A DNA stretch of 64,000 bases, taken from the NCBI RefSeq assembly GCF_001544535.1, contig NZ_FCON02000002.1, forward strand, positions 116,711 to 180,710. Reading direction: 5' to 3'. The notes beneath the pieces were generated by a model. It did no database searches. It saw only the letters and a program-made list of their open reading frames with translations, and was not told where the DNA came from. Of the stretch, positions 63,613 to 64,000 are shown piece after piece (position 1 is the stretch's first letter; the number at the start of each line of letters is the position of its first letter). The position numbers were made by a program, and so were the translations under genes. This DNA comes from Caballeronia choica. GTDB lineage: Bacteria; Pseudomonadota; Gammaproteobacteria; Burkholderiales; Burkholderiaceae.

Positions 63613-63946
63613 GGCGTCGTTCCGTTCGTAATGTCTGTGATTGGGGAGCGGGCAGATGGCCGTACCCCTCTGTCCGGTTCCGCTTCAAGGACGCGAACCG
63701 AGACCCCGTGTTTCCCCTCTCTCAGGCTTTTGCGATCAGATAACGGCTCTGGCGGCGGGAGAGATCGCGATGCGACACGGGCTGCGTGCTCGGTGCACAC
63801 AGCCGTCTTCTCGCTGCCTGTGATCTGCGATGACCCAGCGTGGTGCTGGAGTGCTGATATGCCGGACCGCCTGGTGCGTCTTGCGGCCGACGCACTGAGT
63901 GTCGCGAGGACCCCGGGGGATATCGGGAGTCCCCATGGATTTCAGA
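63613..63946. other. Intergenic stretch, nothing recognised
   Basis: About 330 bp between the CoA ligase and the end of the next leftward gene. No repeats or recognisable operators; it presumably carries the ligase promoter. Confidence 0.4.
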
Positions 63947-64000
63947 TCAGTTGAATGCCGTGAGATCTTTCGGCTTGATGTCATGCTGCTCGCAATAGGC
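63947..64000 (-). CDS. C-terminal end of a leftward gene cut by the window
   Basis: The minus strand is open from the window edge and reads YCEQHDIKPKDLTAFN before TGA at 63947. It looks like a genuine protein C-terminus, but 17 residues are too few to name a family. Confidence 0.4.
   Translation of the reverse strand, partial: AYCEQHDIKPKDLTAFN

Overview
The window is a GC-rich chromosomal or megaplasmid segment from a metabolically versatile beta-proteobacterium. Gene families point to Burkholderiales, most likely the Paraburkholderia/Caballeronia group: two Liv-type ABC importers, DUF2889, DUF2783 and DUF2970 proteins, a Burkholderia-style porin and many GntR/LysR regulators. This placement is inference from family content and composition. 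No rRNA, tRNA or CRISPR array was seen.

Left edge (1-5.2 kb): a sigma-54 activator running in from outside the window, a Nudix hydrolase, the last ~90 codons of an L-lactate permease in front of an intact lldD, a Rid-family protein, a DUF2970 protein, and a frameshifted HMG-CoA-lyase-like remnant.

Main catabolic island (5.2-40.7 kb): an MFS porter; a metallo-beta-lactamase hydrolase with a complete Liv ABC importer and dihydroxyacetone-kinase subunits DhaK/DhaL; a leftward operon (aldehyde dehydrogenase, double CaiB-type CoA-transferase, flavin reductase, SMP-30 lactonase); a rightward operon (two CoA-transferases, thiolase-like protein, DUF35 zinc-ribbon/OB-fold protein); a GntR regulator; a UxaA-family dehydratase; a second MFS porter with an amidohydrolase; a second thiolase-like/DUF35 pair; a second GntR regulator; an SDR; and a second Liv importer with a 2-hydroxyacid dehydrogenase and a DUF2889 protein. 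Short AT-rich near-palindromes (AATATAA/TTATATT and ATAAAAT/ATTTTAT half-sites) sit in front of most of these operons and are very conspicuous in GC-rich DNA. They suggest one regulon. The substrate cannot be named. The gene set combines uptake, lactone or ester opening, dehydration, CoA activation and C-C cleavage, with DhaKL handling a small ketose fragment.

Aromatic region and gene graveyard (40.8-52.9 kb): an intact leftward set (LuxR regulator, MFS porter, FAD aromatic-ring hydroxylase, DUF2783 protein) is followed by broken genes. These are a truncated 4HBT thioesterase, a frameshifted IS91-family remnant, a DUF1330 gene with an in-frame amber codon, a 3'-truncated tannase/feruloyl esterase, a 5'-truncated porin, the 3' third of pobA and an IS110-family remnant. 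An intact divergent LysR/EamA-transporter pair lies among them.

Right edge (52.9-64 kb): a PH-domain membrane protein; a compact module of GntR/UTRA regulator, adenylosuccinate-lyase-superfamily enzyme, DctA and FumC with two perfect ATGTCCGGACAT operators; a poorly coding kilobase; a Bcr/CflA-type exporter; a thiolase remnant; an acyl-CoA ligase; and the last codons of another leftward gene.
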